From NCBI RefSeq assembly GCF_900142575.1, contig NZ_FRBI01000001.1, positions 1-61,298 on the forward strand: 61,298 nt of DNA, in the 5' to 3' direction. A program made the translations under genes and the position numbers. Below are positions 37,762-45,474 of the stretch, in pieces. The DNA is from Actinacidiphila paucisporea (lineage in GTDB: Bacteria; Actinomycetota; Actinomycetes; Streptomycetales; Streptomycetaceae). The first letter of the stretch is position 1, and the number at the start of each line of letters is the position of its first letter. The notes under the pieces are model-generated. The model was given only the letters and a program-made list of their open reading frames with translations. It was not told the origin of the DNA and made no database searches.

Positions 37762-38478
37762 TTACATCCCATACGTGTCCACCTGTTCGAAGTGGACAGC
37801 GGGAATGACGCCCTCCTCGCAGACAAGCGGACGATGCTCCTGGTCGTAGGCCGTGTGCAAGACGATGGCCACGGCGGTCGGCTCCGAGAGCGCCAGGTGG
37901 TGAACCTCCTCGCCGGTCGCCAAACGCACCGTCGTCACATCCTGCCCCTCCACCGGGAACCTGCCAGTAGAACGACGCACGTAGCGGGTCGTCCCCTCAG
38001 CGATGGGGGCCGTCTGCCCGAGTCGCGGCGACTGCTCTGCCACGTCGGGGGGGAACCATGCCGTCACATAGCTGTGTGGACTGCCGTCCGGAAGCTGCAG
38101 AACCCGCACCCTGCGCAACGCCGTCACTTCGGCGTCTAGTCCGAGTGCCGTGGCCACGTGCGCCGGCGGCACGGACCAGTCCGGCACGCCCACGCGTAGG
38201 AAAGGCATGCTGCCGGATACCCGCGTTGCGCCGACGCGACGTCCGCCAGCAGGCCGAGCCACAGGGGTCTCAGTGACGACGAACCCTGTCCCCTGCCTGG
38301 CTTCGACCACTCCGTCGTTGCGCAAGACATCCATCGCCTTGATAGCGGTGGCCCGCGACACGGACCACTGCTCAGCCAGGTCACGGCCGGACGGCACGAT
38401 CTCGCCAGGTGTGAACTCTCCCCCCGCGATGCGTGCGCGCAGCGATTCCGCGATCTCCTCGTACTTCAGTAGAGCCAT
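37762..38478 (-). CDS. GntR/HutC-family repressor of the transfer operon (KorSA/TraR-like)
   Basis: The protein has about 238 residues. The N-terminal winged helix is KYEEIAESLRARIAGGEFTPGE...RDLAEQWSVSRATAIKAMDVLRNDGVVEARQGTGFVV. The C-terminal UTRA effector domain runs from about residue 80 to the end (TALRRVRVLQLPDG, RYVRRSTGRFP). The ATG at 38478 follows GGAGGAAGC. Operator copies lie in its own upstream region, in its terminator and in the transfer promoter, as expected for an autoregulated repressor like KorSA of pSAM2. The signal it senses is unknown. Confidence 0.88.
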   Translation of the reverse strand: MALLKYEEIAESLRARIAGGEFTPGEIVPSGRDLAEQWSVSRATAIKAMDVLRNDGVVEARQGTGFVVTETPVARPAGGRRVGATRVSGSMPFLRVGVPDWSVPPAHVATALGLDAEVTALRRVRVLQLPDGSPHSYVTAWFPPDVAEQSPRLGQTAPIAEGTTRYVRRSTGRFPVEGQDVTTVRLATGEEVHHLALSEPTAVAIVLHTAYDQEHRPLVCEEGVIPAVHFEQVDTYGM

Positions 38479-38497
38479 GCTTCCTCCTGTGGGTCGT

Positions 38498-38528
38498 ACT
38501 GGACTGGTCCACCGGTACACACGATACT
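38498..38528 (+). promoter_or_regulatory. operator site C and leaderless promoter of the methyltransferase
   Basis: TGGACT and GATACT are 17 bp apart, and the -10 ends 7 nt before the ATG at 38535. Transcription should therefore start at or next to the start codon. The spacer holds the operator core found at sites A and B. The same block lies 20-40 bp upstream of the repressor gene on the other strand. Confidence 0.65.
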
Positions 38529-38534
38529 GCCACC

Positions 38535-39341
38535 ATGTCGAACCTAGAGCTCGCACCCGAGATCGAGCACTTCTACTCAGAGGTGATCGACGAAGGCGTA
38601 CGTCTGAGCACGTCGGCCGATGGACGGCTTGAACTGATCCGGACGCAAGAGATCATGCGACGCTACCTTCCACCGGCGCCTGCAAGCGTCCTGGACGTCG
38701 GCGGCGGCCCCGGGATCCATGCGCGGTGGCTCGTTGCAGACGGCTACCAAGTGGACTTGGTCGATCCCGTACCCCGGCACGTTGAACAGGCGGCAGCGAT
38801 TTGCTCTGCGTCGATTGGCGACGCACGCGCCCTCGCCGCAGCCGACGCCAGCTACGACATTGTGCAACTGCTTGGACCCCTGTATCACCTCCCTGATGCG
38901 GCAGACCGGCGGCAGGCTCTCGCCGAGGCTCGACGCGTCGTACGCCCGGGCGGACTCGTGGCCGCAGCGGCGATCAACCGCTACGCATCGCTCTTCGAAC
39001 ACACGGCCCTCGCACACCTGCATACGGAGCGCATGCAGGTGTCTATCTCCGAGATCCTCCGCACGGCTATTCACGACGGCAAGCGTGGTTTCACTTTGGC
39101 GTATTTTCACCGCGCTGAGGAACTTGCTGCCGAGTTGCGTGAATCGGGTCTGGCAGACGTAGAAGTGATCGGGATCGAAGGACCGGCTTGGTCGCTCCTC
39201 AAGGCCGTCGAACAGCAAACTGGACAGCGCCCGACCGGTGCCCTCTTCGACTCTGCCTTGACGGCCGCGCGCATGTCCGAACCTTACCCAGAACTCCTTG
39301 CTGCCAGCTCGCATTTGTTGGCTGTTGGCAGGGCGACCTGA
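38535..39341 (+). CDS. class I SAM-dependent methyltransferase
   Basis: The 268-residue product has the Rossmann motif I VLDVGGGPGIHARWL, an acidic motif II region VDLVDPVPRHVEQA, and the later stretches YDIVQLLGPLYHLP and EARRVVRPGGLVAAA. This is the small-molecule or peptide methyltransferase type; DNA methyltransferase motifs are absent. Its promoter shares the GntR operator with the transfer operon, so it should be switched on when conjugation is derepressed. Proteins of this type next to KorSA-like repressors occur in other AICEs as I recall, but the substrate is unknown. Confidence 0.88.
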   Translation: MSNLELAPEIEHFYSEVIDEGVRLSTSADGRLELIRTQEIMRRYLPPAPASVLDVGGGPGIHARWLVADGYQVDLVDPVPRHVEQAAAICSASIGDARALAAADASYDIVQLLGPLYHLPDAADRRQALAEARRVVRPGGLVAAAAINRYASLFEHTALAHLHTERMQVSISEILRTAIHDGKRGFTLAYFHRAEELAAELRESGLADVEVIGIEGPAWSLLKAVEQQTGQRPTGALFDSALTAARMSEPYPELLAASSHLLAVGRAT

Positions 39342-39363
39342 TGTGTCACACGAGAAAAAATCA

Positions 39364-40317
39364 TTAAAGGCCACTTGCTGAAATTGACGGCGCTATGTGG
39401 ATTGGTCTTTCGAGTGTATTGCTCAGCATAGCGGTTGCCAATTCAAGTGCGGCAATCGCATCCTCGTAAGGTGGAGGCTTAACGCTGTGCATCCATGCAT
39501 TTCTCGCCTTGCGCACTTTATCCATTCGGGACAAAGTCTCAGCATCGATAAGATCGGCTAGAGCTAGAATTTCCGACACTACGGAAGCAGTGAAGTCCCG
39601 GCCTGTCAGCTTCTGTTTTCTAGCGGAGGATAGACCGCTGGGTGAGCCTTGAGCCGTCATATACTCAACCCAATTCTGTTGCAGGAGGGTCTCGCAGACG
39701 GTCCAGGCTGTGATTAGGCTCGACGAAAAGTCATGGTTCTTCAATGAAGCCAGAGCGTCATTGATCAGAGCTGTGAGTTCGAGAGCCTTACCGAATGGAC
39801 TGCTTGTGATGTGATCCAGAGTTTCGCACGCGTGCCCGAATGTAGATTCGGGCAGGCAGCCCAGCTTTGTGAAGCTGCGCATGTAGCCGGCGCCTGGGAC
39901 CATCGGCACCGCCATCAGCCCCATCCCTCCAATCCCAGCACGCATATCTTCGCCTAGCTGAAATAGGTCCCGATGGTCCACCCGGAAACCCTCGGATCCC
40001 ATATTCTCTTTCTCGGCTCGGGCCGAATGGAGGCAGAGGGCGAAGGCATTGATCGTAGTCACTCTGGTCTGAGTGGCCAGGAGAAGCGAAGGGAAGTGGC
40101 GTGGTCCTTCGTCGACGGCTAGAAGTGCGCTGGAAATCTTCGCGAATTCGAAAACGAGCACCCCTCCTCCACGAACGGAAATTTCCAAGCCGGAACTCAG
40201 TTCCCATGACTTGATTTCGTTGAAGAACTCATCGGGCGCGAACGCCCTCACTTCGATAGCTGGTTCTTCGAGCAACCAGTATCTCTCGGGGAAAAAGAAA
40301 GCAGATTTAGTCCCCAT
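39364..40317 (-). CDS. hypothetical protein with C-terminal HEPN-like domain (A)
   Basis: The 317-residue product has no recognised N-terminal half. In the C-terminal third, helices SLITAWTVCETLLQQNWVEYM and VRKARNAWMHSVKPPPYEDAIAALELATAML carry the R-N-x3-H motif at residues 272-277, the hallmark of HEPN domains, many of which are RNases in defence or toxin systems. AGGAGG stands 4 nt before the ATG. Base composition is clearly lower in GC than the neighbours, a sign of transfer. It follows gene B (40388-41110) by 70 bp on the same strand, so they are likely partners. The family call is tentative. Confidence 0.6.
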   Translation of the reverse strand: MGTKSAFFFPERYWLLEEPAIEVRAFAPDEFFNEIKSWELSSGLEISVRGGGVLVFEFAKISSALLAVDEGPRHFPSLLLATQTRVTTINAFALCLHSARAEKENMGSEGFRVDHRDLFQLGEDMRAGIGGMGLMAVPMVPGAGYMRSFTKLGCLPESTFGHACETLDHITSSPFGKALELTALINDALASLKNHDFSSSLITAWTVCETLLQQNWVEYMTAQGSPSGLSSARKQKLTGRDFTASVVSEILALADLIDAETLSRMDKVRKARNAWMHSVKPPPYEDAIAALELATAMLSNTLERPIHIAPSISASGL

Positions 40318-40387
40318 CTGACCTCCTGTCCGACGTATCGAAATATTGCATCCATTTGGTCCCCTGTTCGAGCGACAAGGCGGGTCC

Positions 40388-41110
40388 TCAGATAAATTCT
40401 TGGAAGGATCTCTGTATCAACGGCAAAGCCGACTCTGGGGTGGTGGTTTTTCCATCCAGATGTAACTTTTCCTTTTCGGTGTGGTCCAGTTTTGAGGCAA
40501 GCTCACTTTTGCGTTTCTCCGAGACTACGGCTTCTACTGAAATCCATCCCGCAAGCTCGGAGTCGGACAGCATCTCGGGGAGAAAGTTTCCGCGAACTTT
40601 GATTAGCAGCGGGTTGTAGTTGAAATCTAATGAAAGATCGTATTCCTCAAATGAGAACGAGAGGTCCATCATTGGGCGCAAGAGTGGCGTCGTTGCGCGA
40701 AGGAACCACCAGTTAACTTCGGCGTAGTCTTCACATTCATCAATCCCGGGGGGTTCAGCGCCGTCGTGTTCCACTGCATTGCGCAGCTGGCTCATTCGAC
40801 GCAAAACGCGTTTACGGATAACGCCCCACTCGTCAAGTAGTCCGAGCCAGCCCGCAGAGCGAGACTGAGGATACTGCTTGAATCCGTAAATGGAGTCTAG
40901 ATGATCCAAGCGGGTCTGCATGGATCGTTTGAGAGCAAGTATGGCGTCAACTTGATCGTATGTGCCACGGTGGTTTTTGATTCGGTATTCTGCGTGAGCT
41001 TGCGAAGCTTCGGCTCGCTCTTTCAGCTTCGCTTCCTGGGGACTCAGCTCAGTGCGTGAAGATCCATCGGTCCAGTCATCCAGAACGCTGCTGTCGAACC
41101 ACCACTCCAT
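40388..41110 (-). CDS. hypothetical protein with HEPN-like motif (B)
   Basis: The 240-residue helical product contains R-N-x3-H at residues 110-115 (RMSQLRNAVEHDGAEPP). It is preceded by a long charged helix region (DAILALKRSMQTRLDHLDSIYGF) and followed by an aromatic stretch NWWFLRATTPLL. The C-terminus is a beta-rich then charged segment. No Shine-Dalgarno sequence precedes the ATG; a TAACAT -10 about 9 nt upstream suggests a leaderless message. It has lower GC like gene A and is the first gene of the pair. It may be a HEPN RNase or a HEPN partner. Confidence 0.55.
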   Translation of the reverse strand: MEWWFDSSVLDDWTDGSSRTELSPQEAKLKERAEASQAHAEYRIKNHRGTYDQVDAILALKRSMQTRLDHLDSIYGFKQYPQSRSAGWLGLLDEWGVIRKRVLRRMSQLRNAVEHDGAEPPGIDECEDYAEVNWWFLRATTPLLRPMMDLSFSFEEYDLSLDFNYNPLLIKVRGNFLPEMLSDSELAGWISVEAVVSEKRKSELASKLDHTEKEKLHLDGKTTTPESALPLIQRSFQEFI

Positions 41111-41428
41111 GATGCGATGTTAGAACCGCGCAGGATGGTCCAGTAGCGGTTTTAGAAGGTTCGTGTGCGCCTGGCGTCAACGTGGCCGCTGAGCGTTACC
41201 GGATGGCCATACGCAGGGAAGCACAGAAGACCATATGCGCGGTAGGGCGAGTAGGCGGTCTCAGCGCGCGGGGTAGCGCGGGGCAGGATGGTCAACCTGA
41301 AGCTCCATCGCTGGCAGGTGGGCTCTGTCGCGCCCCGTCAATCGGGGACAGCCCGGGGCCTAGAGTTGAGTGGTCTGTCCGGAGGCGAGGGATCCGTGTG
41401 GTAGGCGGACTCTCTGCTGTGAGCCGGT
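41111..41428. other. non-coding stretch upstream of the HEPN-like pair
   Basis: I see no gene here. The start holds the putative leaderless promoter of the gene at 40388-41110 and a GGTCCAGT half-site of the GntR operator (around 41138). The rest is unremarkable GC-rich sequence. Confidence 0.5.
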
Positions 41429-41959
41429 CTAACCACATGAGTCGCAGACGCCTGTTGAGGGAAGCTGAAGGTAACAGCTACGGCAGACGGCTGCCGGCTC
41501 CGTGACACGGGCGCGTTGCCGCTCAACGGCGGTCTGATGCTTCGGTGAAAGCGCGGGGGAGCCCCCGTCCTTCGGCAGATCCAGGCTGAACTTGCGGTAG
41601 CACTCAAGCCGTGCGTCGGCAGCGTGGAGCTCGCGCTCCAGCACGTCTTGTACTGGCGGCAGGCCAGCGACCTCAAGAACTTCCTTGTAGCCGTTGCCAA
41701 CCATGCCGTCGTCCGTGTGGACGACGAGCGCGGTAAGCGGTGGATCGCCCCTGCGGTGAGCTTCCCGAACGACCTTGCCAAGCACCGCCCCGATCCAGTT
41801 CTGCAACAGGGCCTGGGTGCGCACCCCCGAGCGCTCTTGGATATCCTCACCGAGTTCCTTGTACGTGATGACCGCACGATATGTGCGCGCGACCTGGAGC
41901 AGCACTATGTATGCCTCTGATGCCCACTTTTCGCGCACGTCCGTGACGTCGTCTCCCAC
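41429..41959 (-). CDS. hypothetical protein with C-terminal zinc ribbon
   Basis: The 176-residue product is not recognised. The N-terminal part (EAYIVLLQVARTYRAVITYKELGEDIQERSG...NWIGAVLGKVVREAHRRGDPPLTALVVHTDDG) looks like a helical, possibly winged-helix domain. The C-terminus CRSCYLQLPSTGVCDSCG has two CxxC pairs, a clear zinc ribbon. It could be a DNA-binding adaptor of the neighbouring cargo genes. The start is a GTG without a clear ribosome site, and a GTG at 41938 (VREKWASEAY) is an alternative. Confidence 0.65.
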   Translation of the reverse strand: MGDDVTDVREKWASEAYIVLLQVARTYRAVITYKELGEDIQERSGVRTQALLQNWIGAVLGKVVREAHRRGDPPLTALVVHTDDGMVGNGYKEVLEVAGLPPVQDVLERELHAADARLECYRKFSLDLPKDGGSPALSPKHQTAVERQRARVTEPAAVCRSCYLQLPSTGVCDSCG

Positions 41960-42217
41960 AGTGCCCCCGCGTGTTCAGCTGCCGGTCATCATAGGCGGGT
42001 GTGTGACGCCGGTCAGGGCTTTGGGTCTGCTGGTGGTTCTGCCTGGTGTGGACTTCGGCTCCCCCGGTCGGTGTCGACACCGTGACCTAGTCTTTTCAGT
42101 CATCTGAGCTGGCCGGTTGCCCGGACGAAGGTACGTTAGGCCCGCAACTGCGGAGCCGCGCGCCCGGCGGTCGCGGCTCCCACACTTTGGCCAATCCGGA
42201 AGCGCTGATCATGGATG

Positions 42218-42288
42218 CAAACCCGCCTCAGCGCGTCCCAGAGTGCCTGGTCAGCTCCTGTGCTCCCCGCACCCGCAGGACTGCCCTT
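42218..42288 (+). CRISPR. degenerate CRISPR leader end plus single repeat (relic)
   Basis: The block GAGTGCCTGGTCAGCTCCT at 42241-42259 is identical to the repeat-proximal end of the CRISPR leader at 60701-60776. It runs directly into a 29-nt sequence that matches the array repeat at about 23 positions. Similarity to the leader extends upstream to about 42218. No second repeat follows at the expected 61-bp distance. Confidence 0.8.
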
Positions 42289-42486
42289 CTGGCCCCGGTT
42301 CCCCGTCTCCGACAGGAGCGCCGCCCCTGCTCGGTCGGAATCGCCCTGGGCAGCCGCGACTTGGGCGTGGCCGACGTAGCGGCAGACCTCTACCACCGCG
42401 GCACGTTCCCGCTCTTGGTGGGTCACGGGCGCCACGAGCCCGCAGAGTTGGCTGTGTTTGTTGCTGCTCGGCTCTTTAGACCCACC

Positions 42487-42723
42487 TCATTCGGAATGTA
42501 ATTGCCCGGCTTCCCATAGTATCAATCGGGCTGGGCGGTATAAGTAGGCTGCAGTCTCTGAGCGTTTGTCCCCGAGTTTTAGAGCGATTAGACACGATCC
42601 GCAGAGCAGGCCTCGCAATAGTCCGGTATTTAGATCGATATCGGGTGCAGGGGCGGCCCAAGGTTGATCGCCGCATATCGCGCACCTTCCAGCTTGCCAT
42701 CGGGCGAAGATCGGAATATCCAT
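42487..42723 (-). pseudogene. endonuclease VII-like fragment with altered active site
   Basis: The frame encodes about 78 residues with the core of recombination endonuclease VII proteins: RWQAGRCAICGDQP, then LNTGLLRGLLCGSCLIALKLG. The usual DHDH pair before the TG-RGLLC block reads DIDL here, so the metal-binding histidines are gone. The frame overlaps a different one (42630-43037) that carries a better start, so this may be a frameshifted remnant. If intact, it would begin at the ATG at 42723 with no good ribosome site. Confidence 0.5.
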
Positions 42724-43037
42724 GGCATTTCTGCTGGGCTTGCGTACTGTGCGTGCTCGCAGGTAGCTGATTGTCGCACTTTCGCTCCCGTGTGTGGTTT
42801 GTTCCACAACTGGCCACTTCCAGCATGCAGGGACGTTCGGGCCGTGTGCCTGTAGGTCTTGATGGCGAGCCATTTGTTTTTGCCACTACTGTCAAGATGA
42901 GCCCAGCAAGTCTCTGGGGTCCAGCCCCAGTGCGGGGCATCTGGCGGTATTACAAGCCGCGGGTGTGGACATGGCTTGCCGGCGAGGGTGTAGCTTCCGC
43001 AGTGCCAGTTGTCCTCATGGGCGAAAATGTGTGGCAT
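42630..43037 (-). CDS. hypothetical Cys/His-rich protein (possible 5' part of a broken gene)
   Basis: The 135-residue product starts at an ATG with AAGGTGGAG at 5 nt. It contains HIFAHEDNWHCG, GKPCPHPR and ETCWAHLD, which may form a metal site. After about residue 100 the frame loses plausibility (LNLGPPLHPISI), just where the endonuclease VII-like sequence begins in another frame. It is either a separate gene overlapping a nuclease fragment or the first part of one frameshifted gene. Confidence 0.45.
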   Translation of the reverse strand: MPHIFAHEDNWHCGSYTLAGKPCPHPRLVIPPDAPHWGWTPETCWAHLDSSGKNKWLAIKTYRHTARTSLHAGSGQLWNKPHTGAKVRQSATCEHAQYASPAEMPWIFRSSPDGKLEGARYAAINLGPPLHPISI

Positions 43038-43324
43038 CGAAACTCCACCTTGGAGGCTTCGTCTTGGTCGGCGGTAGGGCAAATGTGGTGAATCACGGGC
43101 GGTAGGGCGGGAGCCGAGCTGTATGTGGCCCTGGGTGGAGCGGGTGCTGCATCTGCTGCTCCGCGACCCTCGGCATCACCGCGTACCGATTCGTAGTCGG
43201 TTAGCGCGATGGGCGAGATGAAGGCCCATTTGCTCTCGCGCTCGCGCTTCGGGGAGCGGGACCCCCGTGGGGTGACAGTGTTTGAAGGCGACGTTTTTCC
43301 TGCTCAGCGTCGGTCCTGTGCACA

Positions 43325-43382
43325 GACTGTAAATCCGTCGGCTTAGCCTACCGTGGTTCGAATCCACGTGCCGCCACATGGA
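43325..43382. other. attR: right 58-bp attachment repeat
   Basis: This is an exact copy of 21514-21571, namely the anticodon-to-3' end part of tRNA-Tyr without the 5' half. It marks the right border of the 21.8-kb element. A chromosomal-type tRNA terminator follows at once. Confidence 0.93.
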
Positions 43383-43421
43383 AAGGTCCCTGACCTGCAG
43401 CGATGCAGGTCAGGGACTTTT
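43382..43421 (+). terminator. hairpin terminator after attR (original tRNA-Tyr terminator)
   Basis: AAAGGTCCCTGACCTGCA pairs with TGCAGGTCAGGGACTTT (one bulged G) around a 4-nt loop, ending in TTTT. It was probably the terminator of tRNA-Tyr before insertion. Confidence 0.8.
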
Positions 43422-43424
43422 GCG

Positions 43425-43802
43425 TTGTGCTCGATGGTCCCCCGCCCTGTCCCGCTGGGAGCCGTTCCGGCACGCCGTCTACCAGCCTCCCTGGACGAGA
43501 CGTGGACGGGATCCCGGACGGTCCGGGCCCTGGGGGAGTGGAGTCACCGCCTTTGAGTGACCCGGCATCGAGGTGGCGGGGCCACCCCTGCTCTGCCCAA
43601 CGAGCCGGGTCGACGCGATTGCCCGCGGCGCCTGGGCTGTGGGGTGCCGGAGGCCGAGTGCGCGCCGGGCGTGGGCGCGGGCCTCGGCGATTCGGCGATG
43701 CTGCCCCGGGTGCGTTTTCCACGTACGTCCGGCTCCCGCCGCGGCTGGCCCGTAACGTGCGGGTGGGACCGTTGGGCACAGCCCAGCGTGCACCGACGAA
43801 AG
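43425..43802. other. stretch between attR and CRISPR leader 1
   Basis: This stretch of about 380 bp has open frames on both strands, but none has a ribosome site or a recognisable domain. I see no gene here. Confidence 0.5.
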
Positions 43803-43878
43803 GGTGACCGAAATGCCCGACTCTCGTAAGGTAAGCAAAAACCGCCACGCCGCGTCCTAAAGTGCCTGGTCAGTTAGT
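43803..43878 (+). promoter_or_regulatory. CRISPR leader 1
   Basis: This 76-bp block ends exactly at the first repeat and has the same length and mostly the same bases as the leader at 60701-60776. It includes GGTGACCGAAATGCCCGA at the start and an A-rich core. It should hold the array promoter and the adaptation signals. Confidence 0.85.
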
Positions 43879-45377
43879 GTGCTCCCCGCGCCCGCGGGGC
43901 TGTTCCCGACGGGGGCGACAAGCCCTGGCACCCGGATTCGTGCTCCCCGCGCCCGCGGGGCTGTTCCCGCCTGGGTAAACGGCACCAGATCGGCGCGGTG
44001 GTGCTCCCCGCGCCCGCGGGGCTGTTCCCAGCGCCGACACGTACAGGATGAGCATCATCCAGTGCTCCCCGCGCCCGCGGGGCTGTTCCCAACCTCCTGA
44101 CCGCGACCTGCGACCCATCGCTGTGCTCCCCGCGCCCGCGGGGCTGTTCCCGGGCAGTAGAGCCCGCCGTCCGGGCCCGTCCGGTGCTCCCCGCGCCCGC
44201 GGGGCTGTTCCCAACATCCGCGGTGCGAAGGCCGGCACGCAGCTGTGCTCCCCGCGCCCGCGGGGCTGTTCCCAGCTCGCCGCGGGCGGCGGCGCTCTCG
44301 GCGTCGTGCTCCCCGCGCCCGCGGGGCTGTTCCCTGACCTCAGGGGGACACATGCACCGGCACGCCGTGCTCCCCGCGCCCGCGGGGCTGTTCCCATGAC
44401 CAACTACATGGGCGGCGACAACAACGTGTGCTCCCCGCGCCCGCGGGGCTGTTCCCTGACCTCAGGGGGACACATGCACCGGCACGCCGTGCTCCCCGCG
44501 CCCGCGGGGCTGTTCCCATGACCAACTACATGGGCGGCGACAACAACGTGTGCTCCCCGCGCCCGCGGGGCTGTTCCCGTCGAGGCCGCCGGATGGATCA
44601 CCCCGGCGAAGTGCTCCCCGCGCCCGCGGGGCTGTTCCCTGGAACAGCGTCTCCGTGACCTGTCTCAGTGGGTGCTCCCCGCGCCCGCGGGGCTGTTCCC
44701 ATCACCAGCCGGGTGATGGTGCGGGACTCCGGCGGCAGGTGCTCCCCGCGCCCGCGGGGCTGTTCCCCTGCTGAAGAACGGCGTCCAACTGCCTGCGAAG
44801 TGCTCCCCGCGCCCGCGGGGCTGTTCCCGTCTCCGAGCGGCGGGCCACGATCCGGCAGCTGTGCTCCCCGCGCCCGCGGGGCTGTTCCCGTCGAGGAGAC
44901 CCGGGCGTTGGTCTGCACGTCGTGCTCCCCGCGCCCGCGGGGCTGTTCCCACGGTATGGATGTCCACCCCGCGGCTCGGCTGGTGCTCCCCGCGCCCGCG
45001 GGGCTGTTCCCGTCGGCGGTGAGCTTCACCTCCGGCGGCACGTGTGCTCCCCGCGCCCGCGGGGCTGTTCCCTGGGCATCTCGTCTCTCGTCTCGTCAGG
45101 AGTCGTGCTCCCCGCGCCCGCGGGGCTGTTCCTATGCTCGATTGACGAGCGAAGTTCAAGGGGTCGTGCTCCCCGCGCCCGCGGGGCTGTTCCCGCGCGC
45201 CGGCACCCTCGACTACGCCCTAGAGTGTGCTCCCCGCGCCCGCGGGGCTGTTCCCGCCCCCGAAGTCACCGCGTCCGCATACGACCGGTGTTCCCCGCGC
45301 CCGCGGGGCTGTTCCCCGTCCTCGCCCTGCCAGTGCTGCCCTCGAAGGGTGCTCCCCGCCCCTGCGGGGCTGGTCCC
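43879..45377 (+). CRISPR. type I-E-like CRISPR array 1: 25 repeats, 24 spacers
   Basis: Repeats of 29 nt begin with GTGCTCCCC, have the stem CCCCGCG-CC-CGCGGGG and end with CTGTTCCC. They recur every 61 bp, so spacers are 32 nt. One interval is 67 bp because the spacer at 44701-44738 has 38 nt. Spacers at 44335 and 44396 recur at 44457 and 44518. The last two repeats (45288, 45349) carry changes, which puts the old end on the right and the leader on the left. No cas gene is in the window. Confidence 0.97.
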
Positions 45378-45405
45378 TGGCCCGCATCAATGCGGGCCAG
45401 GGACC
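45372..45405. terminator. perfect 16-bp inverted repeat at the end of array 1
   Basis: GGTCCCTGGCCCGCAT and its exact complement enclose a 2-nt loop. The left arm begins inside the last, degenerate CRISPR repeat. It may end the array transcript and, on the other strand, the integrase message; a role as a recombination site is possible. Confidence 0.7.
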
Positions 45406-45474
45406 CTACGCACCGGAGGTGCCAGGCAGCCGTCTCAACGAGCCGCCTCCAACCCCCGCGGCGAGCGGTTCGGC

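Noticed and set aside
41138..41152. A fourth GntR operator upstream of the HEPN-like pair
   Set aside because: Only the GGTCCAGT half matches. The other half of the palindrome is absent, so control of the pair by the repressor is not supported.
42136..42435. Small minus-strand frame over the CRISPR relic
   Set aside because: It reads through the leader-repeat relic, gives a GSPAGAGST-like peptide as in the arrays, and has no ribosome site.
42187..42501. Plus-strand frame over the CRISPR relic
   Set aside because: It has no start signal and no recognisable domain. The DNA is better explained as a CRISPR relic.
43325..43382. A second tRNA-Tyr gene
   Set aside because: The 5' half, including acceptor and D arms, is missing. 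It is the attachment repeat.
43348..43848. Minus-strand frame from attR to CRISPR leader 1
   Set aside because: It covers the tRNA end, a terminator and the leader, and the peptide is Pro/Arg/Gly-rich without a domain.
43870..45240. Long open frames on both strands across CRISPR array 1, with repeated peptides such as GNSPAGAGST or SPRPRGCS
   Set aside because: The 61-bp repeat period and high GC keep several frames open. There are no ribosome sites, and the peptides are only translated repeats.
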